Of a stretch of 64,000 nt of DNA, positions 21,986-34,528 are shown piece after piece. Under the pieces are notes generated by a model. That model had not been told where the DNA came from, did no database searches, and saw nothing but the letters and a program-made list of their open reading frames with translations. The DNA comes from Cinclus cinclus (lineage: Eukaryota > Chordata > Aves > Passeriformes > Cinclidae). The stretch is from the NCBI RefSeq assembly GCF_963662255.1, contig NC_085071.1, positions 4,428,701 through 4,492,700 of the forward strand, given 5' to 3'. How positions within the stretch are numbered: the stretch's first letter is position 1; every line of letters begins with the position of its first letter. Position numbers and translations under genes: made by a program.

Positions 21986-24900
21986 CCCCAGCTGGATTTG
22001 TTCCTTTCTTTCCCTTCCCAAGCATGCTGGGCTAGGAGCAGCCACCCTGTGCTGGCTGCAGGGGCCGGAGCGTGCACAGAGGGGACTGTGGGTGAACGGC
22101 AGGGCAAGGACACAGGTCTTGGCATCTTCCTCCCATCCCTGCATCCCTGGGCATGCTGGCTGAGCAACGCTGTGCCAGTGCTGGAAGTTCATCCAGGCTC
22201 AATTTTGAAAGGTTTTTTAAACACCTTGTGTGTGTGTTGGGTGTGTGTTGCTCCTCCCCTCTGTCTCATGGGACAGCAGGGAGCCGGTGCTGGGTGCAGT
22301 CTGAGTGCAGGATTTACCTTCTGCCCCGGGAGAACCTGTCTGGAACCGGGGGGACCGGATTCCCAGATTCCTGGTACCCTGCCCTGTGGCCCTGCTCACG
22401 GGGAGGGCTGGGGGCAGCTCTGGGTGATGGGGGTGGCAGATAACAACACCTGAGTGTTGACCCAAAGGTGACTTTCCCTCAGGCTTCACAGAGATTAACT
22501 AGAGATGAAAAACCGAGCTGTAGCAGCCCTTTGAACCCTCACTCACCTTTCCCCCCAACCCCTTCCTGCTTCTCCTTTCCAGCCTCTGAGTCTGTGGGAA
22601 TCCAGGGATGCAATTCAGGGATCCGTATACAGACACAGCAAGGCATGAAGGGCAGAGAGGCCACATTTTTCCATCCTCATCCATGCCCTGCAGCCATGCT
22701 GCTGGGAGGTTTGTCCAAGCCCTCGGGGGTTCCACAGGATGTGGGGTGCTCCTCTCTAAGCCCGCTTCTCACCTCATCCACTTTCCATGGAGTCCAGCTC
22801 CAGCAGGTTTGGGGGAACATGAGCCCTCCCAGCCCTGCAGCAAGACTGAGAGATTCTCTGTTTATCTTGGTCAAATGCTTTACACAAATAATTATTTCTA
22901 AGGTAAATATTGTGAAAATCCAGATTATTTGCTCAAGAAATGAAAGAATAACTGCGAGAGCACATCAAAGAGGTGGATCTGCTCTGGCAACAAGAGGCTT
23001 CCTCCCTGGTTATTGGGAGCCCGATGCTCCTGCCCCAGGACCTGACTGGAGATGGCCAGAACTGATTTGCAAAATCAACTTCAGACAGAGCTTTTCTACC
23101 CCCAGCTCCCATGCCCCAAATGAAATTTGGGAATTAATTTAAAACCTGACCAATTGCAGGGGGGGAAACAATAAAGACACAAAACGCTGCAGAGTTGAGC
23201 CCAGGCCAGCTTGGCTCAACACTCTGACCCTGCATCCCATGCTCAGCACCCTCTGGGTGCAATTCAGGTGGGATGGGTGCCACAGGCAGGCACCAGCACG
23301 GGGCTGGGATGGGGATCTCACCCAGGACTCCATGCCAGGGATTTCTCCAACCTCAGGGATTGCCAAACCTCCATAAAGGGGCTGAATTCTCACCTCTACG
23401 GAGGAATTAACTTTGCTCTCAAGGCAGATACTCCAGCCACAAACACCCCCAGGTCAGTGGGAATGCCACCAGCAGGATCTGGATCCAGCCATTGGTTGGA
23501 ACAGAAACCTGGAGCCACGTTGGGGATCCCTCCAAGCATGGGGAGATCTGAGCTGTGGACCCCATGGCATCTGAGCCCAAATTCCCATGCCTGACCCATG
23601 GCCCCTCTGGTTTTAAGGCTTCCTCTGAAAGTTTATTATTACTATTATATCAAATCCCTGTGACGCTGGGCCGGTTTTACTGCACACAGAGAGGTTTGGC
23701 AAACATTGCCTTGCTTTGAAAGTTAAAATAATGGCATTAAACCAAAATCAAGTATTTATGAAGCTTTGGAGGGAAATATTTTACCTTGTAATTGGAATCC
23801 ACTCTAACCCTTTGCAGTATTTTGTGGGCTTAAAAAAAAGCCTTTAAAAATAAAATTGAATGATGTGGTAACTGATGAAATGAAAGTACAAAAGAAAATT
23901 AATCATCTCAGGCCATTATCCAGAGATCCAGAATGGGACACACTTAAAGCATCCCAGGATCCCTTGTTTATTGTGTCTCGAAGACTTCCAGAACCCACAT
24001 GTTTGGTTTGCAGTGGGAAAAGGGCTTTCCTTGCTCTCAGCTGGGAAGATGAGCACAGCCAGAGCTGCTCCCCTCGCCCCAAATGTGACATCCAGGCAGC
24101 ATCCAGTGTGGTGAGGGACCCCAAGCCCATGTCCCACCATCACCATCCTTCCCAGGCTGCTCCCTAGGGCATGGTTGAGTGAGGTTGCCAGGAGAGATGA
24201 GCTCAGCCCTTATAGGATCCATATGTGCCACTGTGCTGGGAGCACCTGCCACGGCCTGGGAGGTCCAGGAGGGTGGTGGGGAGCAGGGGGGCTCTGCCCT
24301 ACTATTCCAGTCTCTCCACAGAGAGATCCTCTGTGTCCATCCAGGCTCCTTTTTCCTTCAGCCCTGGTTAAGTGGCACTGACCAGTGGGAGCTGAAGGGT
24401 TGGAGGCAAATCCTGGGAGTTCAAGTGTGGCCCAGAGCCTTGGTGCATGCCTCGTGTTCCAGCAGCATCCACTGGAACAGAACAGGATTTTTCAGGCTAT
24501 TCTCACTCCCTGGTGTTTTATATTTCATTTTAAGTGCCTGACACTGGCAGAATAAATAGAGAAGAAATACAGCCACCTCCTGCTTGAAACAGAGCAGAGC
24601 AGCACCAGTGCCAAGAGCTCAGGGTGGACAAGGTGGGAGGCTAAATTTGGAATACCAGGATCTTCCTCCCACCTTGCACTGGCTGAGGTGTCAGGACACA
24701 TTGCAAACCCTGACGCCCTTCCAGGATATTTCTAAAACCTTGGCATGCATTAAAATCTGGTTATCAACCCACCCTGATCACTGCTGCCAGAAACATGAAC
24801 CTGGAGCACCAGTGCCCATGTACAGCCAGAACTGGACCACGCTGGGATGTGTGTGACCAGCATAGCCCAGCTCAGTGTGAGCATCCTCCTCCCCCAGGCT

Positions 24901-26081
24901 TGGATGGTTCATTTTCCAGGACCCGTTTCCTGCTCGTCCTTTCCAGCGGCGTTGGGAAGGGCGGGACCCCGAGTGCCGGGCTCTGCCGCGGTATCTGATG
25001 GAAACGCAGTTTGAGCCTCCCTTCTTTAATGATTCCCTTTGAAATGTTGTTGCTTCCGCACATCGCCCTTCGGGGTAGAATATTAAGCAAGAGCAACTCG
25101 GCTGGAAATTCAGATTGTTTTTGTGTCTGTTTTCATTTACATTTTAATGACAAGAGGAATCGTAGCAATCGGGCTGTTTGCAGCCGGGCCAGGGAAAGGG
25201 GGAAAAATCATCTGTCACCACCTCACCTTTGCCCTCTGTAAACAGCACCAGGAGCTAGGAATCACCAGCTTTTGGCATGAAAGGTCTCTTTTTCCCTTTC
25301 TCCTGCCCAGGTAGGTGGGTTTTAAGTCAGAAATGGATTCTTGGACCCCTTGCAGGGGCTTTGCTCAGGTGCAGCATCAAGACATGGGTGTACTGGGTGT
25401 TCTGGTGCTGGGGAAGGGGATGTGGTGTGAAGGAGCAACCACGTGGATGCTGTTCATTTGGGATGGTTGGGTGCTGAGGCCAAGGGTGCTGGTGCTGCTC
25501 CAGGAGCTCACTGCATCTGCAGGAAGAGGGGAAAAGGACTCCCAGACATCACTGTCTGATTGGACAGAGGTGGGGAAGAAATTCCCCTGTGAGAGCACAG
25601 CCCCATCCCAGCATCTCAGTGCCCAGGAACCAACTCAGTGCCTCACCAGCAGCCTGTGGCTCTTCAGATGAAGTATGGGGATCCAGGCCTCCCTGAGAAA
25701 ACAGCTGGGAGTAAAGATCACTGGAAGAGAGGCAATAAACTCTCCGTTATTCTTCTGCCAGGGAGGCCAATCGAGCTGCAAAGAGTGCCCCAAGGCCAGC
25801 CGTACATCATTATTTCCTCGCTGGCTCCCGTGTGATATAGTGGCTGTCTCGCTGGAGGGAATACCTTCCCAGTTTTCAGCATCAGCACTGGAGTATCTGG
25901 AGCCCTGGAAGCATTGGGTTGAGTCCCAAAAAACCCCAGTGCTGCATTTTATTCCTTCAAGATGGTAATAATCCAAATGCTGTACACACGGCCTGTCCAT
26001 GAGAGTTTGATTGAGAGCTAAAAACAAATGTTCTTCCTGCACAGCCAACAAAACCCTGTGCAGCCCCAGAGGCTCCCTGGT

Positions 26082-26103
26082 GGGGGGGGGGGGGGGGGGG
26101 GGG
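26082..26103. repeat. Poly(G) run of 22
   Basis: There are 22 consecutive G residues. Reading-frame tracts of Gly or Pro around it are artefacts. Confidence 0.92.
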
Positions 26104-29100
26104 CTGCTGGCTCCTCTTGGCCAGGATGGGGGGGATACCATTCCTCACAGGCTGCTGCATCCATAGGGCTGGGGGCTGCCAAGGACAGGCTCCAGCTCCG
26201 TGACACAGGTGGGACTGCAGTGCCACCACTGCCAACCTCTGAAGACAGGAACCCCTGGGGTGCAGACTGGCCCCAGGTTTCAGCCTCTGGGATGGCCAGA
26301 CTGGTCTCCAAGTTCTCTGTGGACCACTGGAAGTGGATGAAAGTTCATGTCAGTATAGGCAGAGTGAGGTTTCCCGCTTGTCTGTGCTTACATTTAAACT
26401 GAAGTGCCTGGCTTGGCTGCGTTCACAGACTCTATGTTTTCTGTCTTGGAATCTCCATTTTCCTCTGTCCTGGCTTAATATCTCTGCTCTGGACAGGGAG
26501 GGAAAAGGTGGCTTCTAGCTCGTAGCCACAGATGGAGTCTGCATTTCACACCAACAACAAAGTGAAAAAACAAAGAAATGCATTTGGGGTTTTTAAATCA
26601 ATTGAGGCCTTGGGTCATTTGGTTTTCTGTTCCAAAAGTCTCCTTCCCCAAGTCTCCAGCCCTGCCCTGCAAGTGGCACCATCTGTATTTTCACATTTGA
26701 GTGCTGTCAGAGGGAGGAGTGGCACCGTGGCACCAGCTGTGCCAGGACCTGAGTGCAGGATCCCATCACCACGCTGGCCCTTCCATCTCCTGAGTTGTGG
26801 CACACTTGGTTTCTCAAGCCATCCAAAAACTTCCCAGGGTGAGGAGATCCAAGCTGACTTTCTGTCTCCTTTGTTTGCTCCAGGAGGGCAAGAAGGAGGA
26901 TGCAGAGCCAGCACTGGGGCACACACACCCCAGCAAGCCCACCGAAACCCGGGAGAAATGGAAACTTCTTAAAAATTCATGAATACCGAGGAATACAAAG
27001 CCGAATTAGGAGAGCTGGTAGTGCTGGGCTGAGTCTGTTTGGTGTTGATACTGTGCAGAATTAAGTCAGACTGGTCTTTCTTGTGGCCAGAGGGTAGGAA
27101 AAGGGCTCCCAGTGGAGAGGACCCAGCCCAGCTCTGGCGATGCTGAGCAGGGATTGATAACCCGGCGCGGGGGGCCGGGCTCCGATGGATGCTGCTCCAG
27201 GCCCAAAAGCTGCATTTATCCCAGCGATAGCAGCCGAGCCAGAGCTGCAGGCCTTGGGGGCAAAAAAGGCTTAAAAACCCATCCTTCATTCATCAGGCAG
27301 CTGAGACAGAGAGGGGGAGGAGGGGGAGACAAAAATGATGGAGAACGAATTAAGAATTGGAGGAAACATGGAGGGGGAGCTGCTGTGCCCCGGACAAGGG
27401 GCTCAGCCCTGCCTGGACCCTTGCCCACAAAGCAAGGAATGGGCAGGAACCTGGGTGTGTGGGATGCCCAGGAGAGCATCAGGGCATGAATCCCACCTGA
27501 GGTGTCCCTTCCTAAACCCCAAATAATACCCCTCTCCAGTCCTGGAGCCACCCACTGCAGATACTGGTGTATGGGAGGCAGCAATGGGTACTGGGGTCTG
27601 GGGTCCCCTTTCCAGCATCCCCCTGTGGTGCCCTGGCAATGCTGGGAGGCCACTGGGAATTTTGCAGATGAGGGAATGACAAGAGAATGACTTCTCACAA
27701 GCAAATAATGCAATGTGACAGCAAGGGGCTGCAGAGACCCCTGCATTGAGGGAAACCCACCATGCACAGAGAATGTGCCTGGCAGCATGGGCAGGGACCT
27801 GCCAGAGCAGGGATCAGAGTGGGCAGGCAGCAGAGAAGGAACAGGGGGCTGGAGATTCTCATGGCTGAGATCTGCACCCCAAAACCTTCCGCCTGTTCTG
27901 GGAGATTTCTGCTCTGCCCCCAGCTCTTTGGGACATGCAGGCAGCTCACCATGGAAAACTTTCTGAAGGACTCAGTTTGGTTGCACGCTGGAAGAAAATC
28001 AAGTTTTAAAACCTTGAACAGTTGATGAACCAGTTCTTGTTCCCTAGCCAGCCCCAGTTCTTCACTCATCGACTGCAGGGCCAGAAGTAACCATGACACA
28101 AATCAAATTTGACATTTTACCCAGCCTGGGCCAAGGAAACTCACCCAGAACCTTCTCCACCAGCCCCACAGTTTCTGACAGCAGCGTGGTGGCTGGGAAA
28201 GCATCTGTCAGCTCTGTGGCAACAAACGAGGCCACCACACAGCAATTAACTCCCCACACCCTCAATATGGGGACACTCATGGCAGGTCTGAGAGCAGATG
28301 TCAAATCCCCATCTCCACTCATCTTTATGAACACCCAAAATACATTTGGGAACATGCCAAAGAGGGAAGACTCTCTCTGGGTGCTGGGAATGAGCTGTTT
28401 GCACCCCATGGGGGTCACCTGATTGTCACCCAGGCCAGAAGCAGAAGTGCCACCATCCAACATCTTCATGTTGAGGAAGGAGTCTCCTGCCACACTACTC
28501 AGTGGGGTCCAAAGCGCCAGGATTGCACTGTGGAAATAATTCAGATTAGGCATGCGTGTAATTACCGATATTTTATCCAAACAGGAGGAGCTGCAACATC
28601 CCTGGGTATCTGGGGAATCATCTCACTAGATGCAAAGCAGGAAACAATGTGGTGGATGGGGGACAGGCTGATGTGGACCCTGCCCAGGGCTGCCTGGTGG
28701 GACAGAGGGACAATAAATGTCCTGAGGACATGCCACCAGCGTGGGTATCCCAGCCAAGCTCCTCCTCTGCTGCCCCTTCCATGATATATCTTAGTGGGAC
28801 AACCATCCAGATAGTGGCTATCCATCTCCAAGCATCCTAAATTCTTGGAATGGCAAGTTCTTGTCCCATCCTGCTCATTTTCCAGCTCTTTTCAAGCCCT
28901 GTCAGAGGAGGCTGCATCCCTGCTGGTGCTGCCACTTCAGAGCCTGCACCTTCCTTTTGTGTGGAGGACGAGGCTGTGGCAGATTCCAGCTGCAGGACCT
29001 GGCAGATGGAGAAATTGGGTCCAGAGATCTCCAGGGACTAGAAGCCACCAGGAGAGGTGTGGATTAAAACCAGCCAAACTCCTCCAGGCCAGCCCTGCCC

Positions 29101-32100
29101 TCTCTGGTTCAGCTCTGAGCAAGTTTTCCATGCCCTGGGTTTGGAGTTTTGTATTTTCTTTTTTTTTCTTGGAACAAGCCCACTGCACCAAGTTTTGCAT
29201 TATTTTCTGCCTCCAGCTCCAGACTTTCCAGAAACTCAACCTCTCGGCTCGTGCCAGACGCCTGCTGCTGGCTCCTGGTGCTGCCAAAACTGCCCTAGAG
29301 GCTGCTCGGGAGTCACCAGCTCAAAGCTGGGGCACGAGCCGTACCCGGTGCTCGGCAGCAGCCCCGCGGCTGAGGGGACAAGGTGGGGATGGAGCCCGAG
29401 GCATGGGCTCATCCCGGTGCTGCTGGGAGCGTGTCGGAGCAGGTTCCTGCAGGAAAGGTGAAATTTGCAGGGAGCTCCTCTGTAATGAAAGCAGCCTTTC
29501 CTCAGGAATCACCCTGCTGATTAGTCTCTCCCGAAGTCACCGGTGATAAATGAAGCGATTAAAGGACTGACCTGCCTGTGGGGCTGGGGTTTTGTGGGGG
29601 TGGGCAGGGAGGGATGTTCCCCCCACCAGCATTTGGGCTCTTTGCAGACCTGACACCTCCTAAATTCATATCACCAGAGCAGCCCTGGGTGGCTCTTGCA
29701 GCGGGGACTGCGCTGGGAGAAGGTCACCGGTGACCACCCAGGTCTGTCCCTGCTCAGAGGGGACTATGGAAACTGGGGAGAGGGTGTGGAGACCAGAGTG
29801 ACCTCGTGCAGCCGGGGGCCGGGGCGGAGGGCCGGGGGTGCTGCTGCTCTCAGCTGCGTTTGGTGGTCCCCGTGTGTACCAGGGGCTAATACGTGTGAAA
29901 AGCAGATTTATTTTTGCCTACGTTTCATATTCTTCACGCTCCACGGCGGGAGACAAAGGATCAGCTCTTCAATGGAGTCCTAAGAATAAACCTTAAACCT
30001 CATCAAATCCAATCCGGCAATAAAAATTGCCCGAACAAAAGGCCAGGGACGGAGGGTGGTGGCGAGGCCGTTTCCCCACGATAACAAGTTTTCACAAGAC
30101 TGTTTATCCGCACAATTTGGAACGACACTTAAAATCTCTAATCCCAATAGGCATGAAAGTGCTTGTCCCAAGCAAGCAGGTGGATTGTCCCGGAGCGGCC
30201 GCGTTGCCAATGCTGCTCGGTGGCCGCGGCGGTGCCCGTGGGGGTCACGGGGAATGTGCTGAGACGGGGCAGCTGCAGCCTGAATGCCTCTCTTCAACCT
30301 CAAAGCCTCGGCCCCTCTCCCCCGCACCCCTCTCCATCCCACCCCCTATTCAAGCCGGTTTTAAAAGGCAGCAAAATGGTTACAAGGTTTAAGGCAGAGG
30401 CGAGCAAAATGCTGCACAAAGGGAGGACAAAGGCGTGCGGCGTCCGGTCCCTAATCCAGCATTGCCCATGGCAATGCAGCCCGGAGCGGGGCTGCGCGGA
30501 TTAAACCCACTGCCAACGCCGGGGTTTAGCGGCAGGGCTGGGGGGTGCCGAGGGCTGTCCCCCCCTTTCCCGGCCCACCAGAGCCCTCCGGGGCATCCGT
30601 CCCTCCAGGGGCTGGCGCAGGAGGTGGGGTGGAGGCAGCGAGGCAGAGCGGGTTCACCCTGTCCCTCATCCCGGGGAGCAGCGCCGGCCCTCGGGCTGGT
30701 GTGGATCCTGTGGAGGCAGGAGGTGGGATGCTGGGAGCTGATTGATGTTGGGCTCAGCAGAGACGCTGAGGGTGGAGCAAGAGCTTCTGTGTCCCCAGTG
30801 GCATCTCCAGCCCAAAGAAAACTCTTTATTCCTCCCGTTCTTACACAAAATTCCAGAAAGTGTTCATAGCAAATGACAGCTCCTAAATTGCCCAGCCCGA
30901 GGCCTTCCAAGGCTGCTCCATGAGTCACTGGACCAGCTGCTTTTTCCTAATGGCTGCTGCCTTCAAGCTCTCAACTCAGCTCCGTGCCAGGAGCAGGTGC
31001 CCACATTCCCAATATAAGACTCTGGACAGGGGGAATCTCCCCTCTGGGACAGGGATGGGATGAGCCACAAGCCCCCATATAAAGCCAGCAGTCTTAAAGC
31101 CACCAGGACCGGTGACTGGGGACACCCACACCTCTTTCTCACACATCCCTAATGCCTGGTGGAATCCAGGACAGTCTCAGCTCCAGGCACATGCAGCCCA
31201 TCCTCAGTTTATGGCAAACTCCTTCCTCTGGGGAGGAGCCGTTTTCCCCACAGCGTAAGTTTTCTCCTCTAAAGTTGGTCTTGAAATTAAAGCAATTATT
31301 TTCACAGTCTCTGTGTTACGAGCCCGAGCCCTGCGCTGTGCCCGGCTCAGCAGACGGCTGCTAATCCCTTTAGCACTCCAGAACTATCACCCAGACAGCA
31401 ACGGGGCTCGGGAGAAAACCAAACTGACATTCCCTTCGCACGTGGAAGTGAGGAGAGACGCATCGGAGGGTCCTGCTGGGAAGGAGGGCGGGCTGGGACC
31501 CCGCGGGTATCGGGGGATGTGTCACGGTGGCAGCGACAAGTCCCACGGGCTCAGGGCGAATGAGTGTCAGCGCGGTGCCACCGAGCCGCGTCTGCGGGTG
31601 ACAGCGGTGGCGCCCCTAATTGGCACCGAGGTCCTGCCCTGCTTCCCACGCCCACCATGCACAGGCTGCTGTTGGGGAACGGCTTGGCTGCAGGGAGAAT
31701 TGCTGACCCCAGGGTTGGGAGATGCCCTGGGTGTTCCCGAGGTGGGTGGGATGTCCCACGGGTGGCTGGGACATCCCCGGGGAATGACATTAGAGGAGAG
31801 GTGAGGGGTGTGCTGCATCCCACTCCCCAGGGCTCAGGTGTGCTGCAGTTCTCGCTGGACGCTCTGAGGCTCCTGCTCGCTGCAAAGAGGCTTTTAATTA
31901 CTGTCAGTGCCCGAGTCCTGCAGCAAACTGCTCTTTTCTCTCCCCAAAGACGGGTTAGGGACAAGGTCAGGGCTTTGGGTCATTTTCAGGCCCAGATTTG
32001 TGATCCAAAAGGAAGGACAGAAATCTCAGGAGTACCACATGCACAGTGCAGCTGGTTTTTAACCAACAGGTAATGGCACACAGGGGCAGCGACTCAATTC

Positions 32101-32353
32101 CTGCCCAGAGCTGCCCAAGGCATTTCTGGTAAGGAAATCCTCAGAGAGAAAATCTCTTCACAGTTACGGCCACTGGAGCTGTGTTTGGATACACTCAGTC
32201 TGCATAAGGCTGCTCTTTCCTTCCTTAAGCAATCTGCCTTTCTGCCTTTAAAACATCTATGAAATCGCAGTAAAAGCAGCTCCTTATTTGGCCAGGTCGA
32301 GTATTTTTTCCTCCTCAAGTTCCTGGCAAAAAGAGGGCACTTGATAAAAGCTG

Positions 32354-32424
32354 GGGAAAAAAAACAAACAAACAAACAAAAAACCCCAAACAAACAAACA
32401 AACAAAAAAACCCCAAACAAAACA
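32354..32424. repeat. (AAAC)n microsatellite with AAAACCCC interruptions
   Basis: Two blocks of AAAC repeats are each followed by AAAAACCCC, suggesting one internal duplication of about 40 bases. Confidence 0.88.
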
Positions 32425-34406
32425 AGACAGCGAGGTTGTGCTTTAAATTAGCATTAATTTACAAAGCCCAGACAAACCCGCTAAGCAAATTGTGCCCATT
32501 AATATATTAACAACAGATTTTCCCTACTGTTCCTTTGGGTTTAGAGCCTGAACAGGGGCTGGTGATTAAGGCTTTTTTAATTCCAAGAGCCTCAATGACC
32601 GAGCCGGACCCGCGTGTGCCCACAGCCGGCCGCCTGCGCTGGGAGGGTGTCAGGGTGACCTCAATAAAATAGGTGACCATGGCACCTCTAATCCCCTCTT
32701 TTAATTGATTACTCTCACCCAGCCCCCGAGGCCATGAGAATGGGGGACCCACCCTCTATAGATTAGCACCCTTTAGTTTACAGATCAGCCACTTTTTCAG
32801 TCCTTTGCCCTGCAGCAATGCATGAAAATAACACTAATCTCATTAAGGACAGAAGGGAGCCCTTCAAAGTTTATTAATAATAGGAGCAGACAGGGAGAGA
32901 GTCAGGCTCTGGGTCAGATTTCAAAGCCAGGGAAGTGGCAGGAGCTTTCCAAGGGCCTGTTTTTGCCAGGGAGGAGAGTTTTTGCCATATTTCCTGCTGG
33001 GCCTGGAGGTGCTGGTGGTGGCTCTGAGGAACACTGGGGCTACTGAGCAACTGGAACCCCCCAGAATGGCTGGGAAGGGATGCACAGTGCCCACCACTGT
33101 TTTGGCTGCTTGGGAGCTGCTCCAAGTACTGCTCCACTCCACAGGACTGCCCTCCCTGCAACCCCTAGCTGAAGAATTTCTTGAATGATGGCAAGATCTC
33201 ATCACCTTGACAGAGACCTGGCAAACAAGACTTTAGGCTTTAAACACCAGAACACAGAGGCTGACATTAAACAGGAGAATGATATTTTCAAGGCCAAAGC
33301 AGCATTCTAGCCCTGGTGTTGGTGTTTTAGGTGGAAGTGGAGAGCAACACAGTCCCTGAGGGCTGATGGCTGTGGGGTTGTGACCCTGGAGTAGGGCACA
33401 GGCTGCCCATTTCTGCTGTCTGGGGGAAGCATGTCTTGAAGGGCCACTGGCACCCGGAACTGGGCTTGTTTCACCTTCCTCTTCCTCATGTGGGATGAGA
33501 GAAAAACCACCTGTCACCTCAGAGGTCTGGGGCTCTATAAATACCATGAACAGGCTGTTAGAGGTTATGAGAGAATACCTAATTTCTCCCAAGCTGCCTG
33601 AATCCCTCCCAAAAGTCCACGAATGTTTAAAGCACATTCCATGTGCAGTGTCCCCAAAACTTTTGGGGCTGAGCCCTGATTTACTCCCTGGCTTCAAACA
33701 GGAGATGATGGCACAAATGCTTTGGCAGAAGTGGGACCTCGGTGCTGCCACACCTGAACTCCACCTCTGTGATTTCCCAAGCATCCTGAGGGACTGGGAT
33801 GTTGGGACCCTAGACCACTCCTGCAGAATGCTGTAAATCCCAGAGGATCTGCAGAACCCCAGGGAGATGCCTCACCTGTAAGAAGGCTGAACCCAGAGTG
33901 GGGATTCCCTCCCACTGGCAACACGTGTGGGGATCCCATGGCTCGGGATCTTGGGATGACACTAAACTGGCATCCTTTTGTCACCTGGAAGTGAGGAGAG
34001 AAGCAGCTCGTGGATCACAGGTCAGGAGCTGCCCCAAATCCATGGGGTTAAACCCATGAACATCCCAACAGGGCTGGATGTTGGGATGGGTGTCTGGGCT
34101 GTAACACCAAGGGTTTGAGGGGGCCTCGGTGAAAGGATGAGCCGGATCAAAAGGAGGGAGGGTCCCAGGCTGCAATCCCTCCAGGCCTAACCTAATCACC
34201 ATTGCTCTGCATTATTACCCTGCCTAACGTGGCATGCTTTTAAATAAAATATGCAAAGATTTCTCAAATTATTTCCCCGGGGCAAGTGCGTTTTCTATCT
34301 TCGCTCGTGCATGTTAATCTGAAAAATGCAAATTCCACACACACCCCCATCTGTTGGGGCTCGGCCATTTATTAACTTTTCTTTTAATGTAAAATGTTTC
34401 TTTCTT

Positions 34407-34437
34407 TTATATATATAAATATATATATATATATATG
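34407..34437. repeat. (AT)n microsatellite
   Basis: TTATATATATAAATATATAT and continuing alternating AT form an (AT)n tract with a single interruption. Confidence 0.92.
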
Positions 34438-34512
34438 AAAAAGCAATGAGTTTTGTTATCTCTGCCCATGTTTTATTTCATTTATAGAAAACTAGTTTTA
34501 ATGGGTAAAAGA

Positions 34513-34528
34513 AATAATAATAATAATA
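34513..34528. repeat. (AAT)n microsatellite
   Basis: Five AAT units are present. Confidence 0.85.

Noticed and set aside
22468..23142. 224-codon plus-strand frame
   Set aside because: Its composition is like translated intergenic DNA. It has no conserved motif, no splice context and no family resemblance.
28845..29546. 233-codon plus-strand frame
   Set aside because: No recognisable domain or homology. GC-rich sequence makes frames of this length likely by chance.
34407..34437. AT-rich tract as a possible replication origin
   Set aside because: It is a plain (AT)n microsatellite. Vertebrate origins cannot be called from such a tract.
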